From an uncultured Oscillospiraceae bacterium (GTDB taxonomy: Bacteria; Bacillota; Clostridia; Oscillospirales; Oscillospiraceae), in the NCBI GenBank assembly GCA_947631845.1, contig CANRMY010000018.1, forward strand, positions 1 to 40,212: a DNA stretch of 40,212 bases. Reading direction: 5' to 3'. The translations under genes were made by a program, and so were the position numbers. The first letter of the stretch is position 1. Each line of letters opens with the position of its first letter. Positions 15,212-22,390 of the stretch are shown piece after piece. The notes below the pieces were generated by a model that did not search any database, had not been told where the DNA came from, and saw nothing but the letters and a program-made list of their open reading frames with translations.

Positions 15212-15304
15212 CCTGTCGTGCAAGTACAGCACTAAGGAGATTATGCTGGCAGCGGCGCCGATCGCGCCCAGTATCTCCAACACTATCAAAGTGATATGTA
15301 CCAT
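15200..15304 (-). CDS. Candidate type I toxin: 34-residue membrane peptide
   Basis: A 34-residue peptide starting MVHITLIVLEILG, with one hydrophobic segment (residues 4-28) and a basic tail HDRKKK. This is the architecture of pore-forming type I toxins of Firmicutes (TxpA, BsrG and the C. difficile toxins); no family is claimed by sequence. AAAGG touches the ATG at 15304 with no spacer, so translation should be inefficient or gated. The mRNA is predicted to start near 15454 from a consensus promoter, giving a leader of about 150 nt with strong hairpins. The stop codon lies inside the terminator hairpin of the antisense RNA. The opposing promoters are the main support for calling such a short ORF. 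Confidence 0.7.
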   Translation of the reverse strand: MVHITLIVLEILGAIGAAASIISLVLYLHDRKKK

Positions 15305-15319
15305 CCTTTCGCGGAATTT

Positions 15320-15361
15320 CCCGCGCAAGCTTGATACACGCCCCCATTCCGCTTGCGCGGG
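15320..15361 (-). promoter_or_regulatory. Hairpin in the toxin mRNA leader
   Basis: CCCGCGCAAGC (15320-15330) and GCTTGCGCGGG (15351-15361) are perfect 11-bp complements around a 20-nt loop. A competing stem (CGCGG near 15310 with CCGCG near 15321) would involve the bases beside the ribosome binding site. Such alternative folds commonly keep type I toxin mRNAs silent until processed. Confidence 0.6.
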
Positions 15362-15460
15362 ATGTCAGGCACCGCCTTTTTAACCGCCCCGTTTTAAAGG
15401 AACGGAGATCTCCAGTCCGGGTGCTCCCGGACCCTCCCCATCGGGGAAGCCCATGCTGGT

Positions 15461-15489
15461 ATTATACGGCCACGGTCATATTTTGTCAA
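15461..15489 (-). promoter_or_regulatory. Promoter of the toxin mRNA
   Basis: Perfect consensus on the minus strand: TTGACA (15489-15484), 17-bp spacer, TATAAT (15466-15461). Confidence 0.88.
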
Positions 15490-15493
15490 TTAT

Positions 15494-15547
15494 GGCTGCG
15501 GCTTTGCCGCGTATTAAAAACGTGGGCCGCCTGGAGAGGCGGCCCGT
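15494..15547. repeat. Palindromic repeat units between the toxin promoter and the blaR1-like gene
   Basis: A GCGGCTTTGCCGCGTATTAA unit (15498-15517) is joined to a GTGGGCCGCC...GGCGGCCCGT unit (15522-15547). Both units recur at 17.8-17.9 kb. Confidence 0.65.
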
Positions 15548-15587
15548 ACAGTGTCTTACGATGGTTTCCCCGGAATTTCGACGCCGG

Positions 15588-16883
15588 TCACGCGTTCTCG
15601 TGCGCGCCTATGGGTGTCCGCAGGCCCATGATCTCTTTTTCGACCTCCGAAAGGTCCTCCATCATCCGTTCCAGCTCGGGGAGATAGGCACCGTCCCGGT
15701 CGACGACTTCAACCTGGCCGTCCGGCATGATAACGAAAGCATCGGTCTTAGGGGCTGCGGGCGGCAATGAATCTGGATAATTCTCGTTATACCACTTTAC
15801 GAAATCATCCATCTCATCGTCGATAGGCAGACTGGATTCGTCTACATCGGCCCGGAGGCCCGGGATGATCTCGCCTGTTGTCGCGTCTATCACCTGGCCG
15901 TCCGGCATGATGGCATAGAGGATGTCAAGTCCCTGCCAACTCTTATCAACGACCTGGGTGGCGGCGTCCGGCGCGGCGTCCCCCTCCGGTGAAGTGGCGA
16001 AGACGGCGGTGGCGCCCAGGATCAGGACAAGGGCCGCCAGCAGGCCGCAGACGGTAGTTTTCTTGTATTTCATAATCGCAACGATCCTTTCCTCGGTCCG
16101 TTTCAGACCGAAACCGTGGCAGAAAGCGGGGCTTTCCGCCTTTTTTGACAAATCGATCAGGGCGTTGGCGTACTCCGCCCGCCTGTCCGCGCCCAGACGG
16201 CACAGCACCGCCCGGTCACAGGAGAGCTCCACGTCCCGCCGCAGAAGTCCGGCCATCAGCCACACCGCCGGGTTGAACCAGTGGACGGCCAGAGCCGCGG
16301 CCATAGCGTAGTGCCACAGGTTGTCACGCCGCCGCACATGGACTCCCTCGTGGACCAGCACCCAGCGAAGCGCCCGGCCGTCCAATCCCGGCGTCAGCAC
16401 CACGTTGGGCCGCAGAGCGCCGAAGGTCAGGGGCGCGCCCCTCATGTCCCCCTCCCGGAGGACCGTTCCGGCGGGCAGGCCGGCGCGGCGCGGGTCGCTC
16501 TCCGCCACCGGGGCGACGTTTCTGACCCGGCGGCGCGTGGAGAACCAGGCCAGGACGAACAGCGCCGCCAAAACCGCAGCCACCGCCAGATACACGATCA
16601 TCGCCGTCCCGTGGCCAGAGCCAGTTCCGGAAGCCGCCGCTGTGGCGCCCGGAGCCGGCAAACTCGCCGCGCCTCCCCCGGCGGGCCTTCCCGCCAACGC
16701 CGGCAGGGCATAGAGCGACAGAGCGCTGCTCCATCGCACCGGCGTCATCAGCCGTGCCAGGCACACCGCCCACAGCAGCAGCGTCACGTTGGGGCTGATT
16801 TTCCCGCGCAGTACCCGCCGCATCAGCGCCGCCGCCAGGATCATCACGCCGCCCAGCAGCGTGTTTTCCATCAGCTGTTCCAT
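15588..16883 (-). CDS. BlaR1/MecR1-like M56 membrane metalloprotease
   Basis: A 431-residue membrane protein with four likely spans. The zinc protease motif HEGVH lies near residue 178, with the downstream ELSCDRAVL segment giving the third ligand, as in peptidase family M56. In BlaR1 this protease, once activated, leads to removal of the BlaI repressor. Here the C-terminus lacks the penicillin-binding sensor domain. After a fourth span (about 275-295) there is an acidic tail of about 130 residues containing two IMPDGQV units, so the signal sensed is probably not a beta-lactam. It lies 4 bp after the blaI-like gene in the same operon. Start: the ATG at 16883 at the usual family position. Confidence 0.85.
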   Translation of the reverse strand: MEQLMENTLLGGVMILAAALMRRVLRGKISPNVTLLLWAVCLARLMTPVRWSSALSLYALPALAGRPAGGGAASLPAPGATAAASGTGSGHGTAMIVYLAVAAVLAALFVLAWFSTRRRVRNVAPVAESDPRRAGLPAGTVLREGDMRGAPLTFGALRPNVVLTPGLDGRALRWVLVHEGVHVRRRDNLWHYAMAAALAVHWFNPAVWLMAGLLRRDVELSCDRAVLCRLGADRRAEYANALIDLSKKAESPAFCHGFGLKRTEERIVAIMKYKKTTVCGLLAALVLILGATAVFATSPEGDAAPDAATQVVDKSWQGLDILYAIMPDGQVIDATTGEIIPGLRADVDESSLPIDDEMDDFVKWYNENYPDSLPPAAPKTDAFVIMPDGQVEVVDRDGAYLPELERMMEDLSEVEKEIMGLRTPIGAHENA

Positions 16884-16887
16884 ACGG

Positions 16888-17241
16888 TCACCTGAGCTTT
16901 TCTACCAGCTCCCGGAGCTCCCGCGCCTCGTCCTCCGTCAGCTCCTCCGAGAGGAACGCCGACAGAAACGCGGTCCTGGAGCCGCCAAAGAGCCGGTCGA
17001 TCAGGCTCTCCGTCTCCTGCCGCCGGACCTGCTCCCGGCTCACCAGCGCGCGGCAGAGAAAGCCGGGATCCCGGCGCTCCACCAGGCCCTTGTCCACCAG
17101 CTTCTTGATGACGGTGTAGGTGGTGTTCCTGTTCCACCCGCAGGAGGCGTTGAGCTTTTTGGCCAGCTGTCCGGCGGACAGCTCCCCCTCCTCCCACAGC
17201 GGCTCCATCACCCGAAGCTCCGATTCAAACATTTTTTCCAT
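16888..17241 (-). CDS. BlaI/MecI/CopY-family transcriptional repressor
   Basis: A 117-residue dimeric winged-helix repressor. The DNA-binding domain (about 1-75) contains the recognition helix NRNTTYTVIKKLVDKGLV; the C-terminal part forms the dimerisation helices. The ATG at 17241 is chosen because GGGAGG lies 8 nt upstream and the family starts with this MEK...ES..EL segment; an open frame continues to 17295 but crosses the operator. With the M56 protease it forms the classical repressor-protease pair. The target genes beyond the operon itself are not shown by the sequence. Confidence 0.92.
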   Translation of the reverse strand: MEKMFESELRVMEPLWEEGELSAGQLAKKLNASCGWNRNTTYTVIKKLVDKGLVERRDPGFLCRALVSREQVRRQETESLIDRLFGGSRTAFLSAFLSEELTEDEARELRELVEKLR

Positions 17242-17278
17242 AGTGCTTCCCTCCCGCGCCCCTTTGGACGGGGTGCTT

Positions 17279-17328
17279 ACTATTGCAATAGTCATCTATA
17301 GACTATCACAATAGTCACCTGTTGTCAA
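17279..17328 (-). promoter_or_regulatory. Twin BlaI-type operators over the blaI promoter
   Basis: ACTATTGCAATAGT (17279-17292) is a perfect palindrome. GACTATCACAATAGTC (17301-17316) is a near copy 22 bp away, centre to centre. TTGACA (17328-17323) lies just upstream on the minus strand, so the second box occupies the spacer and -10 region. Two half-turn-spaced dyads are the known layout of BlaI/MecI operators. Confidence 0.75.
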
Positions 17329-17344
17329 CAGGAAATTTAAAAAA

Positions 17345-17720
17345 ATAGCGGCGCGTTATACGAAACGCGCCGGGAAATTAACGGGCCGCCGAGGGCGGCG
17401 GGGGATTCTGCCCTTACCCCGGCGGGGGAATAAGGTTGTCCGCCTTATAGGCGGACGGAGATTTGCTTTTCTCCTTTTGGATTTCCAAAAGGAGAAAAGG
17501 CAACAAAAGAGGAAAAGAAACCAGGGGAGGGCTTTCGCACGTCGTCGCGGAACCGGCGATGGCTCGGGCTGCAAGTGTTCGCCCTCACTCGCACGGTTCG
17601 CTCCTCCTCTCCCCACGCGGCGACAGCCGCGCGGGGGCCCCTTTCCCCTGGACCCCACCTTTTAAAAACGACCACACAGGGGCCGCGGCCCCTATGTGGA
17701 GAACCCCGGGGGAGCGCCCG
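17345..17720 (+). repeat. Intergenic repeat module of the second type, with an insertion
   Basis: It contains, in order, a GTCCGCCTTATAGGCGGAC hairpin, a hairpin of CTTTTCTCCTTTTGG with its complement (17467-17502), AACAAAAGAGGAAAAG, CCAGGGGAGGG (17521-17531) and finally CCCCTGGACCCCACC (17645-17659). The end AAAACGACCACACAGGGGCC follows. In the other copies (20884-21108 inverted, 25795-25860) the two CCAGGGGAGGG arms are about 12 nt apart. Here about 110 nt of different sequence separates them. No gene is supported. Confidence 0.75.
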
Positions 17721-17730
17721 CACGTACCCT

Positions 17731-18029
17731 GTACGGGCCGGACACCCGGCCGGCCCGCATGCCGAATTCCCAGAAAATAATCGTTAGACGCTGTACAGGC
17801 CGCCGCCCTCGGCGGCCCACATCTTTTAATACGCGGCGAAGCCGCAACCTTTTTAAACGACAGCACACCGGAAATCCGACGGGCCGCCTGGAGAGGCGGC
17901 CCCTACAAGGTTGTACGATAGATTTTCAGGAATTCGATACACGGGCCGGCCAGGTGTCCGGCCCGTACGGATGCGGTGTACGAAATGCGCCGGGAATTCG
18001 ATACACGGGCCGATGTGGTCATCGGCCCT
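17731..18029. repeat. Short palindromic repeat cluster
   Basis: GGCCGG-type units at 17731-17758 and 17941-17969 (opposite orientations), a GGCCGCCGCCCTCGGCGGCCC unit region (17798-17818), an AAGCCGCAACCTTTTTAAA unit (17838-17856), a GGGCCGCCTGGAGAGGCGGCC unit region (17880-17903) and a GGGCCGATG...CATCGGCCC unit (18006-18030). Confidence 0.8.
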
Positions 18030-18355
18030 TACAGACACCACACGATCACAGCCGCACCAGCGCGGTTAAAATAGGAACGAAAGCTTTGCTGATAGAGCTG
18101 TGAGCGGCTAAGCGAGTTAGACGCTGAAGACAATGCGACAACGTCACGCGCGGATATGAGTGGGACCATGGGTATCGTCCACCACCGCGGGAGCCGTACC
18201 GCCGAAATAAAGCTTGGGCCCGGTTCACCACCGGGCCCAAAAATTGTTTTTCTCTTCTTTGAAGCTTTCTTCTCTTTTGTCAACACAAAAGAGAAGAAAG
18301 CGTATTTTCCCCGCCCTTTTAAGGGCGGCACCCCCGCCGGGGTGAGGCGGAAGCT
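18030..18355 (-). repeat. Long intergenic repeat module, copy 2 (3' of the DUF3048 gene)
   Basis: Matches 5873-6180 and, inverted, 20281-20620. The end next to the DUF3048 stop codon has a GCCCTTTTAAGGGC hairpin. A stem of TTTCTTCTCTTTTG with CAAAAGAGAAGAAA (18267-18299) and the GGGCCCGG/CCGGGCCC hairpin (18217-18240) follow. The GAGCGGCTAAGCGAGTTAG segment (18102-18120) lies in the reading-frame-free part. Confidence 0.82.
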
Positions 18356-19591
18356 TTATGCCCCCAGCTCCACGGTCCCATTCATGGGCAGGAGCATAAA
18401 ATAGGTCTTGCCGGTACCCAGGGCTACGGGGGAGCCGTCCGGATAGGTGAGGGTAAAGAAGCCGGTGCGGGAGTCCCGCGACCATTGGATATCCCGGGCC
18501 ACGCCATCAACCATGTATTTGCCGGTGCCCGTGCCCGTCAGCTCCGCCTCCCGGCGGCCCTTGTCGTCATCGTTCAGGATGTAGATCTTGGCGTTCAGGG
18601 CGATGACGTTGCGGACCTTCACGGTGTCCTTGACGGCGGTGTCGCCCATGTAGCCGCCAAACTGGCTGACCAGGTACTGCCCGCTCTCCGGGTCATAGGT
18701 GAAGCCGGTGGTCTTGGCGCTTTTGGAGGAGCCGAAGTGGGCGGTGACGGTGACGGCCCTCTCGCCGGTGCGCTCCGTCTCGTCGTCAAAGGTGAAGGGC
18801 GCGGTATAGCCCTCCTTGTGCTCGGTGCGCAGCTTGTACTTTTCGGCGTAGCCGGCCAGCTCCGTAGTCTCCACCACCAGGGCGTGGACGGTGCCAAAGG
18901 TGGATTTGCGGTAGGCGTCCCGGTGGAAGGTCTCGCCGCTTCCATTGACGCCGTCGATCCGGTCTACCTTGTACTTCTGGAAGAAGCTGTAGGCCCCGGG
19001 GCTTCCCCCGGCGTGTATGTAGATGGCGTCCAGGCTCAGGGCCATCTCCGCGAAATACTCCCGGGAGGAGCGCACGCCGCCCAGGATCTCCATGCCGTCA
19101 AAATCCTCGTAGATACCCATCAGGCGGGTGATGTTCCCCTCCGCCAGGATCTCGAAGATCATATCCGCCGCGGTGATGCCCGTCTGGGGCGCGGCCCCCT
19201 TGATGTTGTCGAACATGACGGCCCAGGGGCGGCGGGCGGAGATGTCCTCCTCCACCTCCAGATTTGTCAGGGGGCTTCTGGGCTTGGGCGGCTCCGGGGG
19301 CGTGGTGTCCTCGGGGGGCTCGGTCTCCGGGGGCGCGGTGTCCTCAGGGGGCTCGGTGGGGGGCTCGGTGGCCGGGGGCGCGGTGTCTTCCGTTTCCTCG
19401 GTGGGGGGCGTGGTGTCCTCCCCGCGCTTTAAGGAGCCCAGGGTCATCACCAGCGCCGTGGCGGCTATGGCTACGGCCACAACGGCGCAGATCACGATCC
19501 ATACGGTCTGCTTCCCGCCGGGGCCGCCCCGGCTCGCTCCGGTCGCGGATCGTCCGCTCCCCGCGTTTCTCTCTCTATTGGCTGTCGGCAT
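18356..19591 (-). CDS. DUF3048 domain protein (YerB-like), membrane-anchored
   Basis: A 411-residue exported protein. A short basic cytoplasmic part (about 28 residues) is followed by one membrane span (about 29-52), then a low-complexity Pro/Thr/Glu linker of about 60 residues, then the two DUF3048 domains (about 115-411). The latter start with RRPWAVMFDNIKGAAPQTGI and include GGVRSSREYF. B. subtilis YerB is the known relative; its role is unclear. The ATG at 19591 is supported by GGAGG 7 nt upstream and by a promoter whose predicted start (near 19624) excludes the upstream in-frame ATG at 19648. The linker should span the cell wall. Confidence 0.88.
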   Translation of the reverse strand: MPTANRERNAGSGRSATGASRGGPGGKQTVWIVICAVVAVAIAATALVMTLGSLKRGEDTTPPTEETEDTAPPATEPPTEPPEDTAPPETEPPEDTTPPEPPKPRSPLTNLEVEEDISARRPWAVMFDNIKGAAPQTGITAADMIFEILAEGNITRLMGIYEDFDGMEILGGVRSSREYFAEMALSLDAIYIHAGGSPGAYSFFQKYKVDRIDGVNGSGETFHRDAYRKSTFGTVHALVVETTELAGYAEKYKLRTEHKEGYTAPFTFDDETERTGERAVTVTAHFGSSKSAKTTGFTYDPESGQYLVSQFGGYMGDTAVKDTVKVRNVIALNAKIYILNDDDKGRREAELTGTGTGKYMVDGVARDIQWSRDSRTGFFTLTYPDGSPVALGTGKTYFMLLPMNGTVELGA

Positions 19592-19630
19592 AAGATTGCC
19601 TCCGTTTCTGTAGGATTCTTCCACCTCCCT

Positions 19631-19659
19631 ATTGTACCTCTTTTTCATTGTTATGTCAA
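19631..19659 (-). promoter_or_regulatory. Promoter of the DUF3048 gene
   Basis: TTGACA (19659-19654) and TACAAT (19636-19631) on the minus strand, 17 bp apart. Confidence 0.8.
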
Positions 19660-19687
19660 CTTCAAAACGCCGAAAATAAGAAAATAC

Positions 19688-19716
19688 TTGTGAAAAGGGC
19701 CGGGGTCGTGTATAAT
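19688..19716 (+). promoter_or_regulatory. Promoter of the DUF4364 gene
   Basis: TTGTGA (19688-19693) and TATAAT (19711-19716), 17 bp apart. It is divergent from the DUF3048 promoter, with the -35 boxes about 30 bp apart. Confidence 0.75.
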
Positions 19717-19749
19717 CGGAGCAGGAAAACAGTCAAAGGGGGCGTCAAG

Positions 19750-20280
19750 GTGGAAAATCGGCTTGGTTTTATCCACAGCGAGATGGAGCTGAAGGTACTC
19801 ATCCTGTTCATTCTCCGCCGGCTGCCGGAGCGGGCGGCCTTTCAGGAGCTGACGGACATGACGCTTCTCACCGACGGGGCCATCGACTATTTTGACTTCA
19901 CGCAAAGCCTGTCGGATCTGGTGGACACAGAGCATGTAAGCTTAACGGAGGACGGCTACCTGATCACGGAGAAGGGGCGTGTCAACGGGGAGGCCATGGA
20001 GAGTTCGCTGCCCTACTCCGTCCGCGTCCGGGCGGAAAAGGCGGCCTCCACCCTGGCCAATCTCCAGCGCCGGCGGAGCATGATCACCGCCAGCCATGAG
20101 ATGCGCAGCCGGGGCGGCTTCACCGTGAAGCTGTCCATGTCCGACGGGATGGGACCCATCCTGTCCCTGGAGCTTCTCACCGGCGACGACAAGCAGTCGG
20201 AGCAGATCGAGGAGAACTTCAAAAAGAACGCCGAAAAGCTCTACGGCAGGATCGTAGAGCTGCTGATGGAGGGGCAGTAA
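19750..20280 (+). CDS. DUF4364 family protein
   Basis: A 176-residue cytoplasmic protein of the DUF4364 family, found mainly in Clostridia. The N-terminal half looks like a winged-helix fold (LKVLILFILRRLP, then a recognition-like helix and a LTEDGYLITEKGR wing), as in PadR-like regulators. The C-terminal half is a small mixed domain ending in a helix. The function is unknown; a DNA-binding role is an inference from the fold. The start is GTG at 19750: AAAGGGGG is 7 nt upstream and the promoter predicts a transcript start near 19723, which rules out the longer frame from 19648. Confidence 0.85.
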   Translation: MENRLGFIHSEMELKVLILFILRRLPERAAFQELTDMTLLTDGAIDYFDFTQSLSDLVDTEHVSLTEDGYLITEKGRVNGEAMESSLPYSVRVRAEKAASTLANLQRRRSMITASHEMRSRGGFTVKLSMSDGMGPILSLELLTGDDKQSEQIEENFKKNAEKLYGRIVELLMEGQ

Positions 20281-20620
20281 GGGGGTCCGCCTGGCCCCGG
20301 CGGGGGGCGCCGCCCGAACCGGGCTGCAGGGAATACGTTTTCTTCTCTTTTGTGTTGACAAAAGAGAAGAAAGCAACAAAGAAGAGAAAAACAACTTTTG
20401 GGCCCGGTGGTGAACCGGGCCCAAGCTTTATTTCGGCGGAACGGCTCCCGCGGCGGTGGTCGATACCCATGGTACCACTCATATCCGCGCGTGACGTTGA
20501 CGAATTGTCTCTGCGCCTAACCCGCTAATCGCTCACCGCTCTATCCACGAGGCGTGATGTCCTCTTTCGGGCCGCGCTGGTGCGGATATGGTCGTGTGGT
20601 GTTTGAAAACATCGTTTCTA
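20281..20620 (+). repeat. Long intergenic repeat module, copy 3, inverted (3' of the DUF4364 gene)
   Basis: Starting at the DUF4364 stop codon: a GC-rich header, the TTTCTTCTCTTTTG/CAAAAGAGAAGAAA stem (20339-20372), the GGGCCCGG/CCGGGCCC hairpin (20400-20423), then the reading-frame-free segment with CTAACCCGCTAATCGCTCAC (20517-20536). It is the reverse complement of the copies at 5873 and 18030. Confidence 0.82.
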
Positions 20621-20883
20621 TTTCCATACCCACGATTTCCGGGCGCATTTCGTACACCGCACCCCGTACGGGCCGGAAACCCGGCCGGCCAGACGCACCC
20701 CGAATTTCGCGAAAATCCCCCCCCCATAAAACGCCGTAGGGGCCGCCGAGGGCGGCGGCCCCTACGGCATCTAAGGAAATTTCCGGGAATTCGATACACG
20801 GGCCGGCCGGGTGTCCGGCCCGTACGGAAGGGAAGTTGGAGGTGCGGCGTGTGGGCCGATGTGGTCATCGGCCCCTACAGGTT
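20621..20883. repeat. Short palindromic repeat cluster
   Basis: GGCCGG-type units at 20665-20690 and 20797-20825, a GTAGGGGCCGCCGAGGGCGG unit (20737-20756) and a GGGCCGATG...CATCGGCCC unit (20852-20880). No gene is supported. Confidence 0.8.
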
Positions 20884-21108
20884 CTCGTGCGGGCGTACCC
20901 CGGGGTTCTCCACATAGGGGCCGCGGCCCCTGTGTGGTCGTTTTTAAAAGGTGGGGTCCAGGGGAGGGAAAAAACGAAATCCCTCCCCTGGTTTCTTTTC
21001 CTCTTTTGTTTCTTTTCTCCTTTTGGAAATCCAAAAGGAGAAAAGAAAATCTCCGTCCGCCGTTAAGGCGGACAACCTTATTCCCCTCGCCGGGGTAAGG
21101 CGGACACC
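20884..21108 (-). repeat. Second-type repeat module, inverted (3' of the RHH gene)
   Basis: Read leftward from the RHH stop codon: GTCCGCCTTA headers, the CTTTTCTCCTTTTGG hairpin (21012-21048), AACAAAAGAGGAAAAG, a hairpin of CCAGGGGAGGG with CCCTCCCCTGG (20958-20991), then AAAACGACCACACAGGGGCC. The sequence corresponds to 17345-17720 without the insertion. Confidence 0.78.
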
Positions 21109-21342
21109 TTATAAATTTCCCTTCCGCTTGCGTACCGCTTCCGTCAGGATGTACTCGATCTGGCCGTTGATACTGCGGAAGTCCTGCTCCGCCCAGGCGG
21201 CGATCTCGTTCCAAAGGGTGGCGGAGAGCCGGAGGGGCACCTGCTTTTTGGCCGATTCCTTCGCTTTCAGCTCACGCTCCAGGGCCTCAATGCGCTCCAG
21301 GCGCTCCCGCAGGGCTTGTTCGCGCTCTTCGGGGGTCATCAT
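21109..21342 (-). CDS. Small ribbon-helix-helix (Arc-like) protein
   Basis: A 77-residue protein. An N-terminal charged coiled helix (about 3-33, rich in E/R/L) is followed by a C-terminal ribbon-helix-helix domain: the strand QVPLRLSATL, helix A (WNEIAAWAEQ) and helix B after SINGQIEYIL. This is the fold of Arc/MetJ-type DNA-binding proteins and many antitoxins. The ATG at 21342 overlaps the stop codon of the SPFH gene (TGATGATG), so translation is coupled. It may regulate its own operon through the dyad at 22391. The upstream ATG at 21393 lies inside the SPFH gene and is not preferred. Confidence 0.78.
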   Translation of the reverse strand: MMTPEEREQALRERLERIEALERELKAKESAKKQVPLRLSATLWNEIAAWAEQDFRSINGQIEYILTEAVRKRKGNL

Positions 21343-22364
21343 CAGTAGAGGCTCCCGGAGTTGACGATGGGCTGGGCGTCCTTGTTGCCGCACAGCACCA
21401 CCAGGAGGTTGGACACCATGGCGGCCTTGCGCTCCTCGTCCAGGTTCACCACCTCGTCCTCATTGAGGCGGTCAATGGCCATTTTCACCATGCCCACGGC
21501 CCCGTCCACGATCTTCTGGCGGGCGGCGATGATGGCCACGGCCTGCTGGCGCTGGAGCATGGCGGCGGCGATCTCCTCGGCGTAGGCCAGATGAGTGATG
21601 CGCACCTCCTCAATGGCAAGGCCGGCGGAGATCACCCGCTTTTGCAGCTCGTCGTGCATCATGTCCGCAATCTCGATGGCGGAGGAGCGCAACGTCTTCT
21701 CCTTCACGCCGTCGTCGTCATCGTCGTCGTCAAACACGTCGTAGGGGTAGAGCCGCGCGATGTTGCGGATGGTGGAGTCGGTCTGGATGTTCAAAAACTC
21801 CACGTAGTTCTCCACGGCGAAGGCCGCCAGGGTGGGGTTCTCCACATGCCAGATCACCACCGCGCCGATGATAATGGGATTGCCCAGCACGTCGTTGACC
21901 TTCTGCTTCTGGTTGTTCAGGGTCTGGGTCTTGAGGCTGATGCCCTTGCCCACGCCCACGGAGACCGTGGCCGTCTTGCCCTCCGCCTGCATCTCCTTGG
22001 TTTTGGCCTGAGCGGCGCTGAGGGCCGCGTTGTAGGTGGGGCTGAAGGAGGCGGCGAAGGGATTTACATAATAGAACCCACTCTCCTTCACCGTGCCGTA
22101 GTATTTGCCGAACAGGGTGAAGACCCGGGCCTCGTTGGGCTTCACGATCTTCAGCCCCGCCATCAGCATGGGGCAGGCGATCCCGCCGAAAAGGAGCCCG
22201 ACGAGGGCGAAAAGCACTCCGGGCATGTCCTCCCCGGTGCTCACGCTCAGGGCAATGCCGGCGATGATCGCCGCCACGCCGCAGAGGATGCCCAAAATCA
22301 GCAAAAGCAGCATAAGGCCGCCGGACTTGGGACGGAGCTCTTTTTCTTTGATATCCGTTTTCAT
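21342..22364 (-). CDS. SPFH/Band 7 domain membrane protein
   Basis: A 340-residue protein with two adjacent membrane spans (about 17-41 and 47-71) and an SPFH (stomatin/prohibitin/flotillin) domain (about 72-290), starting LKIVKPNEARVFTLFGKYYG. The C-terminal helical part (IAAAMLQRQQAVAIIAARQKI, about 265-300) should form the oligomerisation coil. Such proteins scaffold membrane microdomains. A run of seven aspartates (about 214-220) inside the SPFH domain is unusual. A strong AAAAGGAGG ribosome binding site precedes the ATG. The gene is first in an operon with the RHH gene. Confidence 0.9.
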   Translation of the reverse strand: MKTDIKEKELRPKSGGLMLLLLILGILCGVAAIIAGIALSVSTGEDMPGVLFALVGLLFGGIACPMLMAGLKIVKPNEARVFTLFGKYYGTVKESGFYYVNPFAASFSPTYNAALSAAQAKTKEMQAEGKTATVSVGVGKGISLKTQTLNNQKQKVNDVLGNPIIIGAVVIWHVENPTLAAFAVENYVEFLNIQTDSTIRNIARLYPYDVFDDDDDDDGVKEKTLRSSAIEIADMMHDELQKRVISAGLAIEEVRITHLAYAEEIAAAMLQRQQAVAIIAARQKIVDGAVGMVKMAIDRLNEDEVVNLDEERKAAMVSNLLVVLCGNKDAQPIVNSGSLY

Positions 22365-22390
22365 AGGGGTTTTCCTCCTTTTGGTTTATG

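Noticed and set aside
15126-15347. 73-codon minus-strand frame overlapping the toxin ORF
   Set aside because: It is in another frame, lacks a ribosome binding site and crosses the terminator hairpin; the 34-residue frame has the membrane-peptide pattern.
5661-21108. Repeated palindromes considered as a CRISPR array
   Set aside because: Units are of several kinds, irregularly spaced and in both orientations, with no unique spacers of equal length and no cas genes.
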